Assembly: GCF_036634175.1 (NCBI RefSeq)
Contig: NZ_JAZIFX010000001.1
Span: 4,340,001 to 4,404,000, forward strand
DNA length: 64,000 nt
Direction: 5' to 3'
Origin: Streptomyces sp. P9-A2
GTDB lineage: Bacteria; Actinomycetota; Actinomycetes; Streptomycetales; Streptomycetaceae
In this document: one piece after another, positions 25,175-34,402 of the stretch
How the letters are laid out: each line of letters starts with the position of its first letter
Position numbering within the stretch: the stretch's first letter is position 1
The notes under the pieces: model-generated
The model's input: only the letters and a program-made list of their open reading frames with translations
The model's database searches: none
Told to the model about the DNA's origin: nothing
Translations under genes and position numbers: made by a program

Positions 25175-25912
25175 TCAGCTGAAGACGATCATCGAGCCCT
25201 GGGCCAGGCTGCGGGTGGCCGCCGCGTGCAGGCCGAGCCAGACGTGGCGTTCGCGGGCGAAGGGGCTGGGATCGTACGGCGCGGGGACGGCGGGTTCCTC
25301 CAGCTCGGTCGGTCCCTGCGGAGGCTGCGGTGCGGCCGGCGGGTTCGCGGGGTCGATGCCGAGGGCCGGGGCGACGACCTCCAGTTCCCGCAGCAGCGCG
25401 TGGGAGGAGCCCAGCGGGCCGCCTCCGGCGAGGAGTTCGTCGCTGGAGAGCGGGTGCGGGAAGTCCACGGGCACGTAGGCCCCCGCGTGGTCGTAGTGCC
25501 AGACCAGGTGCGACTGCTGGGCCGTCGACTCGAACATCTCCAGCAACTGCTCGTAGTCGCCGCCCAGCTCGCCCACCGGCGTGACCGGCAGTCCGCACAC
25601 CTGGAGCAGATACGTGCGCCGCAGGAAGTGCAGCGCGTCGTAGTCGAAGCCCGCGACCGGGGCGACCTCGCCGGACAGGCCCGGCATGTACTGATACACC
25701 GGAACCGGCGGCAGCCCGGCCCCGGCCAGTACCTCGTTGTACTGCGCGAGTTCCTCGGCGAACGGATTGTCGGGGGTATGGCACAACACGTCGACGAGCG
25801 GTACCAGCCACAGGTCACAGGCCAAAGAGGGCTCCTCGCATAGCGCGTCCACCACATCCGGTACGTCCGGTGCGTCCAGTACGGAGGTCAGGGAAGGGTA
25901 CCGGCGGGGCAC
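25175..25912 (-). CDS. Conserved hypothetical protein
   Basis: A 245-residue soluble protein without a family I can name. It has an acidic, all-helical look, with NPFAEELAQYNEVLAGAGLPPVPVYQYMPG, FDYDALHFLRRTYLLQVCGLPVTPVGELG, and a Pro/Ala-rich stretch around residue 195 before FARERHVWLGLHAAATRSLAQGSMIVFS. I believe it is conserved at this place in Streptomyces, next to purA. No signal peptide or membrane segment. Confidence 0.7.
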   Translation of the reverse strand: MPRRYPSLTSVLDAPDVPDVVDALCEEPSLACDLWLVPLVDVLCHTPDNPFAEELAQYNEVLAGAGLPPVPVYQYMPGLSGEVAPVAGFDYDALHFLRRTYLLQVCGLPVTPVGELGGDYEQLLEMFESTAQQSHLVWHYDHAGAYVPVDFPHPLSSDELLAGGGPLGSSHALLRELEVVAPALGIDPANPPAAPQPPQGPTELEEPAVPAPYDPSPFARERHVWLGLHAAATRSLAQGSMIVFS

Positions 25913-26008
25913 GAGGGTGACACCCCTCGTGCAGATCCTCTACCCATACCAACACAGACGACGCGGGCCCCGGCCCCCGGGCTCCACTTCGCGCTCGCTC
26001 CGGGCCGT

Positions 26009-26716
26009 TCAGTCCGCGGGGAGCTGTTCGACGAGGGCCAGGGAGTGGGCGTTGTACGACGCGACGACCGCGCGGGCGGAATCGGTGTCACGGCGCACCA
26101 GCGCGTCGACCAGCTCGGTGTGTTCGGACCACAGCTGCCCCCGCAGATCGGGCAGGCGCCGCAGGTGCTGGACCACGCAGACCCAGGTCTGGACGCGGAT
26201 CCGGTGCAGGAAGGCGGTGAGGTGGGGGTTGCCGAACAGGGTCACGAGCTCGCGCCAGAAGCGCAGGTCGTAGCCGATCACCACGGTGAGGTCGCCGGCG
26301 AGGGCGGAACGCTGGGCCTCCTCCCCGCGTCGCCGGACTCCGGCGAGCGCGGCGGCGACCCGTGGTTCCTCGGGCCGCAGGCGCGCCAGGCGGCCGTTGA
26401 CGTCGGACAGGGCCCGGAACATCCCGTCGATCACCAGCGTGCGGGCCTCGATCATGCCGCGGAAGTCGTCGACGGAGTACTCGTGCACCCGGAAGCCCCG
26501 GTGCTGGTCGGAGTCGAGCAGCCCCTGCGCCGACAGGTCGACCAGCGCCTCCCGTACGGGGGTCGCGGACACCCCGTACTGGTCGGCGATCTCCTTGACG
26601 GTGAACTCCTGCCCCGGCTCCATCCGCCCGGCCAGCACCTCGTCCCGGAGCGCGTCGGCGATCTGCTGCCGCAGCGTGCTGCGCGTCACCGCGCCGTTGC
26701 CGCTGATGCCGGGCAT
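26009..26716 (-). CDS. GntR-family regulator (FadR/FCD subgroup)
   Basis: A 235-residue regulator. Residues 10-80 are a GntR winged helix (LRQQIADALRDEVLAGRMEPGQEFTVKEIADQYGVSATPVREALVDLSAQGLL). The rest is an FCD effector domain with conserved metal-ligand type residues (EARTLVIDGMFRAL, DLRFWRELVTLFGN, WSEHTELVDALVRRD). It likely binds a carboxylic acid. The aminotransferase gene lies directly upstream in the same orientation, and repeats in the 200-nt gap are candidate operators. Confidence 0.9.
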   Translation of the reverse strand: MPGISGNGAVTRSTLRQQIADALRDEVLAGRMEPGQEFTVKEIADQYGVSATPVREALVDLSAQGLLDSDQHRGFRVHEYSVDDFRGMIEARTLVIDGMFRALSDVNGRLARLRPEEPRVAAALAGVRRRGEEAQRSALAGDLTVVIGYDLRFWRELVTLFGNPHLTAFLHRIRVQTWVCVVQHLRRLPDLRGQLWSEHTELVDALVRRDTDSARAVVASYNAHSLALVEQLPAD

Positions 26717-26735
26717 GGTCGGGCGTCTCCCTTGT

Positions 26736-26905
26736 CGTGTTCGAGTGGCGTGACCGTCCCACGTGTGGGGGCGGGCGGTGCGTGTGTCCCGGGCGCCGGC
26801 CGGACGCATCCAGCGCACGCACCCAGCGCACGTGTTCGGCGCACGTGTCCGTCCACGGTCACGCCACTTTACGTGTTCGAGTGGCCTACGCCTGTTCGAA
26901 TGACC
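26736..26905. promoter_or_regulatory. Repeat-rich control region upstream of the GntR gene
   Basis: CGTGTTCGAGTGGC occurs identically at 26736-26749 and 26872-26885, and a weaker copy (CCTGTTCGAATGACC) lies at 26891. In addition AGTGGCGTGACCGT (26744-26757) has its perfect reverse complement at 26855-26868. The region spans the GntR promoter and the end of the aminotransferase gene, and probably carries its operators. Confidence 0.6.
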
Positions 26906-26916
26906 GGGTCATCTCC

Positions 26917-28293
26917 TCACGGCCGGTCCACGAACTCGTCCGCCGCCGACAGCGCCGAGTCCAGCGCGGCCAGGCCCTCCTTCAGCTCGGCCTCGCTCAC
27001 GGTGCACGGCGGGACGACGTGGGTGCGGTTCATGTTCACGAACGGCCACAGTCCCGCCGCCTTCGCGGCGGCGGCGAAGGCGGCCATGGGGGCGCCCGCC
27101 TCACCGGTCGCGTTGTAGGGGACCAGCGGCTCCCGGGTCTCCCGGTTCCGCACCAGTTCCAGCGCCCAGAACATGCCGACCCCGCGGACCTCGCCCACGC
27201 TGGGGTGCCGCTCCGCCAGTTCACGCAGCGCCGGCCCGACGACGGACGCCCCCAGCCGTGCGGCGTTCTCGACGATGCCCTCCTCGGCCATGGCGTTGAT
27301 CGTCGCGACGGCCGCGGCGCAGGCCAGCGGATGCCCGGAGTAGGTGAGCCCGCCCGGGTAGGGCCGTTTCGCGAACGTCTCGGCGATCGCGCCCGAGATC
27401 GCGACGCCGCCGAGCGGTACGTAGCCGGAGTTGACGCCCTTCGCGAAGGTCATCAGATCCGGCACGACGTCGTACAGGTCCGCCGCGAACCAGGTGCCGG
27501 TCCGGCCGAACCCGGCCATCACCTCGTCCAGGACGAAGACGATCCCGTGCTGGTCGCACAGCTCCCGCACCCCGGCGAGATAACCGGGCGGCGGCGGCAT
27601 GATGCCCGCTGTCCCCGGGATGGTCTCCAGGATGATCGCGGCGATCGTCGACGGCCCCTCGAAGGCGATCGTCGTCTCCAGGTGCTCCAGCGCCCGCGCG
27701 CACTCCTCTTCCTCCGTCCGCGCGTAGAAGCGGGAGCGGTACAGGAAGGGCGCCCAGAAGCGCACGACCCCGGCCGTACCACTGTCGGAGGCCCAACGGC
27801 GCGGGTCGCCGGTGAGGTTGATCGTCTGCTGGGTGCCGCCGTGGTACGAGCGGTACGCGGAGAGCACCTTGGGCCGTCCGGTGTGCAGCCGCGCCATGCG
27901 GACGGCGTGCTCGACGGCGTCCGCGCCCCCGTTGGTGAAGAAGACCTTGTCCAGGTCGCCCGGTGTCCGCTCGGCGATCAGCCGGGCCGCCTCCGACCGC
28001 GCCTCGACGGCGAACGCGGGCGCGAACGTCGTCATCCGGCCGGCCTGCTCCTGGATCGCGGCGACGACCTTGGGGTGCTGGTGGCCGACGTTGGTGAAGA
28101 CGAGCCCACTGGTGAAGTCGAGGTAGCGCCGGCCCTCGTAGTCCCAGAAGTACGACCCCTGGGCCCCGGCGACGGCGAGCGGGTCGATCAGCTCCTGCGC
28201 GGACCAGGAGTGGAAGACGTGGGCACGGTCGGCGGCCTTCACGGAGACCCCGGTCTCGGGGTTCGGCTGTGCGGTCATCGGCTGGGCAGTCAT
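26917..28293 (-). CDS. Class III (PLP) aminotransferase
   Basis: A 458-residue omega-aminotransferase type enzyme. Family marks: YLDFTSGLVFTNVGHQHPKV, FFTNGGADAVEHAVRMARLHTGRPKVLSAYRSYHGGT, then VFVLDEVMAGFGRTGTWFAADLYDVVPDLMTFAKGVNSGYVPLGGV with the PLP lysine in FAKGVNSG. Members take omega-amino acids, beta-alanine, GABA or taurine with pyruvate or 2-oxoglutarate; the substrate here is unknown. The start is the ATG at 28293. Probably regulated by the GntR protein downstream or by the palindrome at 28326. Confidence 0.9.
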   Translation of the reverse strand: MTAQPMTAQPNPETGVSVKAADRAHVFHSWSAQELIDPLAVAGAQGSYFWDYEGRRYLDFTSGLVFTNVGHQHPKVVAAIQEQAGRMTTFAPAFAVEARSEAARLIAERTPGDLDKVFFTNGGADAVEHAVRMARLHTGRPKVLSAYRSYHGGTQQTINLTGDPRRWASDSGTAGVVRFWAPFLYRSRFYARTEEEECARALEHLETTIAFEGPSTIAAIILETIPGTAGIMPPPPGYLAGVRELCDQHGIVFVLDEVMAGFGRTGTWFAADLYDVVPDLMTFAKGVNSGYVPLGGVAISGAIAETFAKRPYPGGLTYSGHPLACAAAVATINAMAEEGIVENAARLGASVVGPALRELAERHPSVGEVRGVGMFWALELVRNRETREPLVPYNATGEAGAPMAAFAAAAKAAGLWPFVNMNRTHVVPPCTVSEAELKEGLAALDSALSAADEFVDRP

Positions 28294-28325
28294 ACGGGCG
28301 AGCGTAAGTCGCGACCCTCCATTTT

Positions 28326-28360
28326 TGACAGCATGCTGCACATCTGTCAGCATGCTGTCA
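28326..28360. promoter_or_regulatory. 13-bp inverted repeat in a divergent promoter
   Basis: TGACAGCATGCTG (28326-28338) and CAGCATGCTGTCA (28348-28360) are perfect inverted repeats. Each half also contains the 10-bp palindrome CAGCATGCTG, with 19 bp between copies. Placed between the aminotransferase and DJ-1 genes, it is a strong candidate operator for the GntR or MarR regulator of this cluster. Confidence 0.75.
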
Positions 28361-28436
28361 TGAGGGTCGGTCGGGGTCGGCCCGGCCGGCCGCCGTCGCG
28401 GCAGCCTCATTCACCGGCGCACGCCAGGGAGCGGTC

Positions 28437-29042
28437 ATGACCCGCAAGCCCGTCCATCTCGCCGTCTACGACACCTTCGCCGACTGGGAGACCGGTCACA
28501 CCACCGCGCACCTCGCCCTCGCCGGGTACGAGGTCCGTACCGTCGCGCCCACCGGGGCGCCCGTCACCAGCGTCGGCGGGCTGCGCGTGCTGCCCGACCT
28601 CGCGCTCGACGAACTGCGGCCCGAGGACAGCGCGCTGCTGATCCTCACCGGCGCCCGCCTCTGGGACGAGGGCGACGACCTCGCCCCCTTCGCCCGCGCG
28701 GCCCGCGCCTTCCTCGACGCCGGTGTGCCCGTCGCCGCCATCTGCGGCGCCACCGCCGGACTCGCCCGCGAGGGACTGCTCGACGAGCGGGCGCACACCA
28801 GTGCCGCCTCCTTCTACCTGGCCGCGACCGGTTACGCCGGCGGCGCTCGGTACGCGGAGGCCGACGCCGTCACCGACGGCGGACTCGTCACCGCCGGACC
28901 CACCGAACCCGTCGCCTTCGCCCGCGAGGTCTTCCGGCTGCTCGGCGCCTACGACGAACCGGCGATCGACGCCTGGTACCGGCTCTTCCACGACTCCGAC
29001 CCCCAGGCGTACGCCGAGCTCGAGAAGGCCCTGGGCCGGTGA
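28437..29042 (+). CDS. DJ-1/PfpI family protein
   Basis: A 201-residue member of the class I glutamine amidotransferase-like DJ-1/PfpI family. VHLAVYDTFADWETGHTTAHL starts the fold. VPVAAICGATAGLAREGLL holds the nucleophile elbow, with Cys near residue 102. HTSAASFYLAATG and PTEPVAFAREVFRLLG follow. Such proteins include proteases, glyoxalases and isonitrile hydratases; this one is not assigned. It overlaps the MarR gene by 4 nt, so the two are co-expressed. Confidence 0.9.
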   Translation: MTRKPVHLAVYDTFADWETGHTTAHLALAGYEVRTVAPTGAPVTSVGGLRVLPDLALDELRPEDSALLILTGARLWDEGDDLAPFARAARAFLDAGVPVAAICGATAGLAREGLLDERAHTSAASFYLAATGYAGGARYAEADAVTDGGLVTAGPTEPVAFAREVFRLLGAYDEPAIDAWYRLFHDSDPQAYAELEKALGR

Positions 29043-29497
29043 GCCGCGAACAGCGGGATCTGCTCAGCCGCGGCGCGCTCGGTGCCTTCCGGCTGAACGG
29101 CGAGTTCCTCGCGGTCGCCGAGGAACTCGCCCGGCCCGCCGGACTCACCGCCGCCCGGTGGCAGGTGCTCGGCGCGGTCCTCCGCGAACCCCTGCCGGTC
29201 TCCGGCATCGCCCGCGTCATGGGCATCACCCGGCAGAGCGTGCAGCGCGTCGCCGACCTGCTGGTCGAGCGCGGTCTCGCCGAGTACCGGCCCAACCCGG
29301 CGCACCGCCGCGCCAAGCTCCTCGCCGTCACCGAGCGGGGGCGCGCGGCCGTCGCGGGGATCGGCCCCGGCCACGCGGCCTACGCGCAACGCCTCGCGGA
29401 GGCGTTCGGCGAAACCGAACTCGCACAGGCGGTCCAGACGCTGGAACGCCTGTGCGCGGTGCTCGACGACCTCGGACCTCCTGTTACGGAACCGTAG
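29039..29497 (+). CDS. MarR-family regulator
   Basis: A 152-residue winged-helix protein: AARWQVLGAVLREPLPVSGIARVMGITRQSVQRVADLLVERGLAEYRPNPAHRRAKLLAVTERG is the DNA-binding part with the typical DxRxxK-like wing. Flanking helices give the dimer interface. The GTG start at 29039 overlaps the DJ-1 stop. It probably controls its own operon through the 28326 palindrome, possibly in response to small phenolic or electrophilic compounds. Confidence 0.9.
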   Translation: MSREQRDLLSRGALGAFRLNGEFLAVAEELARPAGLTAARWQVLGAVLREPLPVSGIARVMGITRQSVQRVADLLVERGLAEYRPNPAHRRAKLLAVTERGRAAVAGIGPGHAAYAQRLAEAFGETELAQAVQTLERLCAVLDDLGPPVTEP

Positions 29498-29574
29498 ACA
29501 ACACCCGGCTCGCCCCGGACCGTGCCCGGCTTATCCTCAGGCTGTTGCTCACGGCGGGGGAAGGCGGCAGAGCG

Positions 29575-31569
29575 ATGGACAAGCACGGACCGGGGGCGGG
29601 GGACGCGATGGGAAACCAGGACGCCCGGCATCCCGGCAGCATCGGCGCGTACCGGCTGCTCGCGCGGCTCGGAGCCGGCGGGATGGGGGAGGTCTACCTC
29701 GCCCGTTCCGACCGGGGACGCACCGTCGCCGTCAAACTGGTGCGCGAGGAGCTGGCCCAGCAGGAGGAGTTCCGGGCCCGCTTCCGCCAGGAGGTGCAGA
29801 ACGCCCGGCAGGTCGGCGGCGACTGGACCGCGCCGGTACTGGACGCGGACACCGAGGCCCCGGTGCCCTGGGTCGCCACCGGATATGTCGCCGGACCCAG
29901 CCTCCAGCAGGTCGTCGGGAACGACCACGGCGCACTGCCCGAGCGGTCGGTCCGCATTCTCGCCGCCGGTCTCGCGCACGCCCTGAAGGACATCCACGCC
30001 GCCGGCATCGTGCACCGCGACCTCAAGCCGTCCAACGTGCTCGTCACCATCGACGGGCCGCGCGTCATCGACTTCGGGATCGCACGGGCCATGGAGACCG
30101 TGACCGACGGCGGCCTCACCCGCACCGGGGCGCTGGTCGGCTCGCCCGGGTTCATGGCGCCGGAGCAGGTGCGCGGCGATCGCCTCACCCCCGCCTGCGA
30201 CGTCTTCTGCCTCGGCTCGGTGCTCGCCTACGCCGCCACCGGCGAGCTTCCCTTCGGCACCGCCAACAGCAGCGTGCACGCCCTGATGTTCCGTATCGCC
30301 GAGGAGGAACCCGACCTCGGCCGGGTCCCCGAGGGCCTCGCCGGCCTCGTGAAGGACTGCCTCAGGAAGGACCCCGCCCAGCGGCCCACCCTCGACCAGA
30401 TCCTGCTGCGCACCGGCGCCGAGGAGACCGTCGCCGACGGCCGTTCCCGTGATCCCTGGCTGCCGGCCGCGCTGGTCGCCCAGCTCGGCCGGCACGCCGT
30501 ACGGCTCCTGGACGCGGAGGACCCCCAGGCGCCGCCGCCCGCGCGGGACGGTTCCGCGCCCGAGGGCCCCGCTCCCGCCGCCACCCCCGAACACGCCCCC
30601 GCCGCCGACGACTCCGCGCCGCCCGTGCCCGGCACGCCCGGTGGCGGCGCGCAGGTGAACCACCTGCCCACCCTGGTCGTCGGCCCGAATGGCCCGAACG
30701 GCCCGAACGGCCCCACCGCACCCCCGGGCCCGGCCCCGGGCACCCCGGCGGCCGGGCAGAGTCCCGCCGCCTACGGCCATCCCCAGCCGCACCCCCAGCC
30801 GTACTCGCACCAGCACCCCCAGCCGTACTCGCACCAGCACGCCCAGCCGCACGCCCAGTCCCCCGGCTACGGCTACCCCTACAACGGCTACGGGGCCGCC
30901 GGCGCCACCCCTCCCTACGGCCCGCCGCCCTTCGGTACGAATCCGACGCCGTACGGCCCGCCGCAGTCCCCGCGCGACAACCGTTCCACCGCGCTGCTCG
31001 TCGTGATCGCGCTGGTCGTCGCGCTCGCCGCGGGCGGCACGGTGTACGCGCTGATGCAGGGCGGCGACGGCAACACCGCGGGCGGCGATCCCTCGGGCAC
31101 ACCGACCGACGGCACGTCCCAGGGCGGCAACCCCTCACCCGACGGGAAGTCCTCGACCGGGACGGACGGAACAGACGACCCGGGCGGCGTCGCCGGGACG
31201 GATCAGCCGTCCGCCGACGGGGCGATCCCGACCGGGTACCTCGGCAGCTGGTCGACGACCATCGACAACGCGAGCGGGCTGCACAGCCGCACGCTGACCA
31301 TTCAGCAGGGCGAGGCCGGTGACACGGTCATGTCCCTCGTCGCCGACGGGCCCACCGGCAACGGCGCCTACCACTGCGTGTTCGAGGGCGACCTCACCAG
31401 CGCGGGTTCCGGCGGCCGGCTGGAGATCGGCCCGACCACCGTGACGGTCGGCCGACCGCGGAGCGCCTGCACCCCGGGAGCCGCCAGCGCCGTCACCCTC
31501 CTGCCCGACGGCTCCCTGAAGCGCGTGAACACCAGCAGCGGCGAACAGTTCACCTACACGCGGGACTGA
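29575..31569 (+). CDS. Membrane Ser/Thr protein kinase (PknB-like)
   Basis: A 664-residue kinase. Catalytic domain residues 20-285: glycine loop LGAGGMGEVYLA, Lys54 in VAVKL, HRDLKPSN with Asp149, then DFGIAR and GSPGFMAPEQ. Residues 310-465 are a Pro/Gln/His-rich linker with YSHQHPQP repeats. A single transmembrane helix lies around residues 471-492. The outer part (to 664) is a Ser/Thr/Gly linker and a beta-rich domain beginning IPTGYLGSWSTTID, with two cysteines; there are no PASTA repeats. The ATG at 29575 follows GGGGGAAGG. Its targets are unknown. Confidence 0.93.
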   Translation: MDKHGPGAGDAMGNQDARHPGSIGAYRLLARLGAGGMGEVYLARSDRGRTVAVKLVREELAQQEEFRARFRQEVQNARQVGGDWTAPVLDADTEAPVPWVATGYVAGPSLQQVVGNDHGALPERSVRILAAGLAHALKDIHAAGIVHRDLKPSNVLVTIDGPRVIDFGIARAMETVTDGGLTRTGALVGSPGFMAPEQVRGDRLTPACDVFCLGSVLAYAATGELPFGTANSSVHALMFRIAEEEPDLGRVPEGLAGLVKDCLRKDPAQRPTLDQILLRTGAEETVADGRSRDPWLPAALVAQLGRHAVRLLDAEDPQAPPPARDGSAPEGPAPAATPEHAPAADDSAPPVPGTPGGGAQVNHLPTLVVGPNGPNGPNGPTAPPGPAPGTPAAGQSPAAYGHPQPHPQPYSHQHPQPYSHQHAQPHAQSPGYGYPYNGYGAAGATPPYGPPPFGTNPTPYGPPQSPRDNRSTALLVVIALVVALAAGGTVYALMQGGDGNTAGGDPSGTPTDGTSQGGNPSPDGKSSTGTDGTDDPGGVAGTDQPSADGAIPTGYLGSWSTTIDNASGLHSRTLTIQQGEAGDTVMSLVADGPTGNGAYHCVFEGDLTSAGSGGRLEIGPTTVTVGRPRSACTPGAASAVTLLPDGSLKRVNTSSGEQFTYTRD

Positions 31570-31664
31570 CACACCCTCTCGACCGCACATCCGCTCCGCG
31601 CCGACGCACACTCGGCGAACTCCGCTCCACGGGACTCGCCGCGGCCCTTCTGCCCGGGGCCGGC

Positions 31665-32417
31665 TCACCTCGGCTCCGGCGGCCGCTGCCGGGGCATGTT
31701 CGGGCGGGTGGCCCCGGGCGCGGACGAGAAGCGGCCGTGGGGCCGGCCGTCCGGCTCGGGGCGGCCCGTGCCCGCCGGCGCCCCCTGGATGCCCGGCGGC
31801 ACGCTCGCGCCCGTACGGAAGTCCATCATCCAGTCCGCCGTCTCGACCCGCACCAGCTCGCTCACGTCCTCCGAGAACCGCCGCAGCACCGACAGGCACC
31901 GCTCGGCCGCCTCGCTCGCGGTGCCCTCGGCCGGTCCCAGTACCTCGCGGACGCACTCCGACGCCCAGTCGAACTGGAACGCCTGCAGCCGCCGCTGCAC
32001 GGCCTGCGCGGTCGCCACGTCCCGCATCCAGCCGGAGGTCACCCCGAAGAACCGGTCCGCGGCCACACAGACGACCGCGAGCAGCAGCGACAGGTACCCC
32101 CAGGGGGCGACACCGTCGGTCGCTCCGGTCAGATCCAGCAGCGGCAGCGCCGCCCCGGCGGCCACCCCCGCCGCGGCCCCCGTACGCAGCGCCCGCGCGC
32201 ACCGGCGCTTCCAGGCCCGCTCGGTGAGATACCAGGCGGCGGTGTCCAGCGCCCCGCGCTCCACCCACCGGTACAGCTCGTCCAGCCGGGGAGCGGGTTC
32301 GCCCCAGTCCCCGAGCGGGAACACCCGCCCGGTCAGATCACCCGGCCGCAGCCCGGCCGCCCCCTCGCCGACCCCGTCCTGCGGACGGCCCTCGGGCTGC
32401 ATCTCCGGCTGAACCAC
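31665..32417 (-). CDS. SLATT-domain membrane protein
   Basis: A 250-residue protein with the SLATT/DUF4231-type pattern: YRWVERGALDTAAWYLTERAWKRRCARALR, two hydrophobic helices (TGAAAGVAAGAALPLLDL and YLSLLLAVVCVAADRFFG), then SGWMRDVATAQAVQRRLQAFQFDWA. The tail is Pro/Gly-rich. SLATT proteins are often pore-forming effectors in nucleotide-signalling conflict systems, but this copy has no cyclase or SLOG neighbour. The GTG at 32417 has AGGGAG upstream; an ATG at 32402 is possible. Confidence 0.7.
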   Translation of the reverse strand: MVQPEMQPEGRPQDGVGEGAAGLRPGDLTGRVFPLGDWGEPAPRLDELYRWVERGALDTAAWYLTERAWKRRCARALRTGAAAGVAAGAALPLLDLTGATDGVAPWGYLSLLLAVVCVAADRFFGVTSGWMRDVATAQAVQRRLQAFQFDWASECVREVLGPAEGTASEAAERCLSVLRRFSEDVSELVRVETADWMMDFRTGASVPPGIQGAPAGTGRPEPDGRPHGRFSSAPGATRPNMPRQRPPEPR

Positions 32418-32652
32418 CCGCTGCTCCCTACTTACCTCGGAATCCGATTCCGATCTCCCGGCCTGACCTCCACTGGCCCCCTGTGAGCGCCTGCCCGGCG
32501 CCTGCCCAACCCCTGCGCGGGCCCCTGCTCGGGTGCCGGACGCGGACGTGCCGGGCCCCTTCCTACCTCCCAAAGGGTGGCCGCGTCGGGGGTTCGAGCG
32601 CCGCTTCCGCCCGGAAGAGGGCTGTGATCAGGTATAGGGCGCGAGGGCGAAT

Positions 32653-32666
32653 CACTCGAAAGAGTG
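32653..32666. promoter_or_regulatory. CACTCGNNNGAGTG palindrome, copy 2
   Basis: CACTCGAAAGAGTG lies about 85 nt before the ybaB start. As RNA it would form a 5-bp stem with a GAAA tetraloop; as DNA it matches the palindromes at 18514 and 56294. Confidence 0.5.
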
Positions 32667-32749
32667 CTGGGGCGACGGCCGCCCGGACCACGTAGGCTCG
32701 TGCCGAACGGGAAAGTCCCGTACGTACGGACCGACCAAGGAGCCGAATC

Positions 32750-33091
32750 GTGATCCCCGGTGGTGGCCAGCCCAATATGCAGCAGCTGCTTCAGCAGGCC
32801 CAGAAGATGCAGCAGGACCTGGCCCAGGCGCAGGAGGAACTCGCGCACATGGAGGTCGACGGTCAGGCGGGCGGTGGCCTGGTGACGGCCACTGTCACCG
32901 GTTCCGGTGAGCTCCGCGCCCTGAGGATCGACCCGAAGGCGGTGGACCCGGAGGACACCGAGACCCTCGCGGACCTCGTCGTCGCGGCCGTCCAGGCGGC
33001 CAACGAGAACGCGCGGAACCTCCAGCAGCAGAAGCTCGGCCCGCTGGCTCAGGGGCTGGGCGGCGGCGGCATTCCCGGTCTGCCCTTCTAG
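32750..33091 (+). CDS. ybaB: YbaB/EbfC nucleoid-associated protein
   Basis: A 113-residue DNA-binding protein that coats or bends DNA. An N-terminal Gln-rich helix ([22 protein letters not shown]), a central sheet ([24 protein letters not shown]) and a C-terminal helix give the tweezer dimer. GTG start at 32750 after AAGGAG. As in most bacteria it precedes recR by a short gap (59 nt), forming a recombination-linked unit with it and the DUF5063 gene. Confidence 0.93.
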   Translation: MIPGGGQPNMQQLLQQAQKMQQDLAQAQEELAHMEVDGQAGGGLVTATVTGSGELRALRIDPKAVDPEDTETLADLVVAAVQAANENARNLQQQKLGPLAQGLGGGGIPGLPF

Positions 33092-33150
33092 GACGGGCCG
33101 AAGGCCTCTACGGTACGTACTGAAGGAACCTCAGGAAGGACGGCAGTCCG

Positions 33151-33750
33151 TTGTACGAAGGCGTGGTACAGGACCTCATCGACGAACTCGGGCGGCTGCC
33201 CGGCGTCGGTCCCAAGAGCGCCCAGCGGATCGCCTTCCACATCCTCCAGGCGGAGCCGACGGACGTACGGCGTCTCGCCCACGCCCTCATGGAAGTGAAG
33301 GCGAAGGTCCGCTTCTGCGCCACCTGCGGCAACGTGGCGCAGGAGGAACTGTGCAACATCTGCCGCGACACCCGCCGCGACATCGCCGTCATCTGTGTCG
33401 TGGAGGAGCCCAAGGACGTCGTCGCCGTCGAGCGCACGCGCGAGTTCCGGGGCCGCTACCACGTCCTGGGCGGCGCGATCAGTCCGATCGACGGGGTGGG
33501 CCCCGACGACCTGCGCATCCGGGAACTGCTGGCCCGGCTGGCGGACGGCACGGTCACCGAGCTGATCCTGGCCACGGACCCGAATCTGGAGGGCGAGGCC
33601 ACGGCCACGTACCTCGCCCGCATGATCAAGCCCATGGGGCTGAAGGTCACCCGCCTGGCCAGTGGCCTCCCGGTGGGCGGAGATCTGGAGTACGCGGACG
33701 AGGTCACCCTCGGCCGCGCCTTCGAGGGGAGACGACTTCTAGATGTCTGA
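33151..33750 (+). CDS. recR: Recombination mediator RecR
   Basis: Helps load RecA on gapped DNA within the RecFOR pathway. The 199 residues show the N-terminal helix-hairpin-helix ([17 protein letters not shown]), the zinc finger [16 protein letters not shown], and the Toprim domain ([38 protein letters not shown]). The start codon is TTG at 33151, after AGGAAGG. It overlaps the DUF5063 gene by 8 nt. Confidence 0.96.
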   Translation: MYEGVVQDLIDELGRLPGVGPKSAQRIAFHILQAEPTDVRRLAHALMEVKAKVRFCATCGNVAQEELCNICRDTRRDIAVICVVEEPKDVVAVERTREFRGRYHVLGGAISPIDGVGPDDLRIRELLARLADGTVTELILATDPNLEGEATATYLARMIKPMGLKVTRLASGLPVGGDLEYADEVTLGRAFEGRRLLDV

Positions 33751-34402
33751 CGCCACGCTGCACGCCATCGACCGGGACCCGGACGACTTCTCGGTCCAGA
33801 TCGCGGATCAGGTCGAGAGCTTCCTGGTCGCCGTCACGGAGGTCGCCAAGGGCGACGAGCCGGACTCGGCGGTCCCCTTCCTCCTGCTGGAGGTCTCCCA
33901 GCTCCTGCTGGCCGGCGGCCGGCTGGGCGCGCACGAGGACATCGTCCCCGACGAACGCTACGAGCCCGACCCGGGCCCCGAGGCCGACGTGGACGACCTC
34001 CGCGAGAACCTCGCCCGCCTCCTGGAGCCGGTCGACGTCTACTCCGAGGTGTTCGACCCGTACGAGCCCCGTACGGCGCCCGTGCCGGCCCGGATCTCCG
34101 ACGATCTCACCGACGTCATCACCGATCTCCGCCACGGCATGGTCCACTACCGTGCCGGCCGCACCACGGAAGCCCTGTGGTGGTGGCAGTTCTCCTACTT
34201 CTCCAACTGGGGCTCCACCGCCTCCGCCGCCCTGCGCGCCCTGCAGTCCGTCGTGGCCCACGTCCGCCTCAACCAGCCCCTCGCCGCCCTGGACGGCCTC
34301 GACACCGACCAGGGCATGGGCGACGACACCCTGGAGATCGAGGCGGGCAGGGTCATGGTCGAGGAAATCGGGGAACCGCTGGGCCTGCGCCCGGTCACAT
34401 AA
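33743..34402 (+). CDS. DUF5063 family protein
   Basis: A 219-residue acidic protein matching DUF5063. It is all-helical in appearance, with [62 protein letters not shown] and [26 protein letters not shown]. It is coupled to recR by overlap in actinobacteria, so a role in DNA repair or nucleoid work is plausible but unproven. Confidence 0.9.
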   Translation: MSDATLHAIDRDPDDFSVQIADQVESFLVAVTEVAKGDEPDSAVPFLLLEVSQLLLAGGRLGAHEDIVPDERYEPDPGPEADVDDLRENLARLLEPVDVYSEVFDPYEPRTAPVPARISDDLTDVITDLRHGMVHYRAGRTTEALWWWQFSYFSNWGSTASAALRALQSVVAHVRLNQPLAALDGLDTDQGMGDDTLEIEAGRVMVEEIGEPLGLRPVT

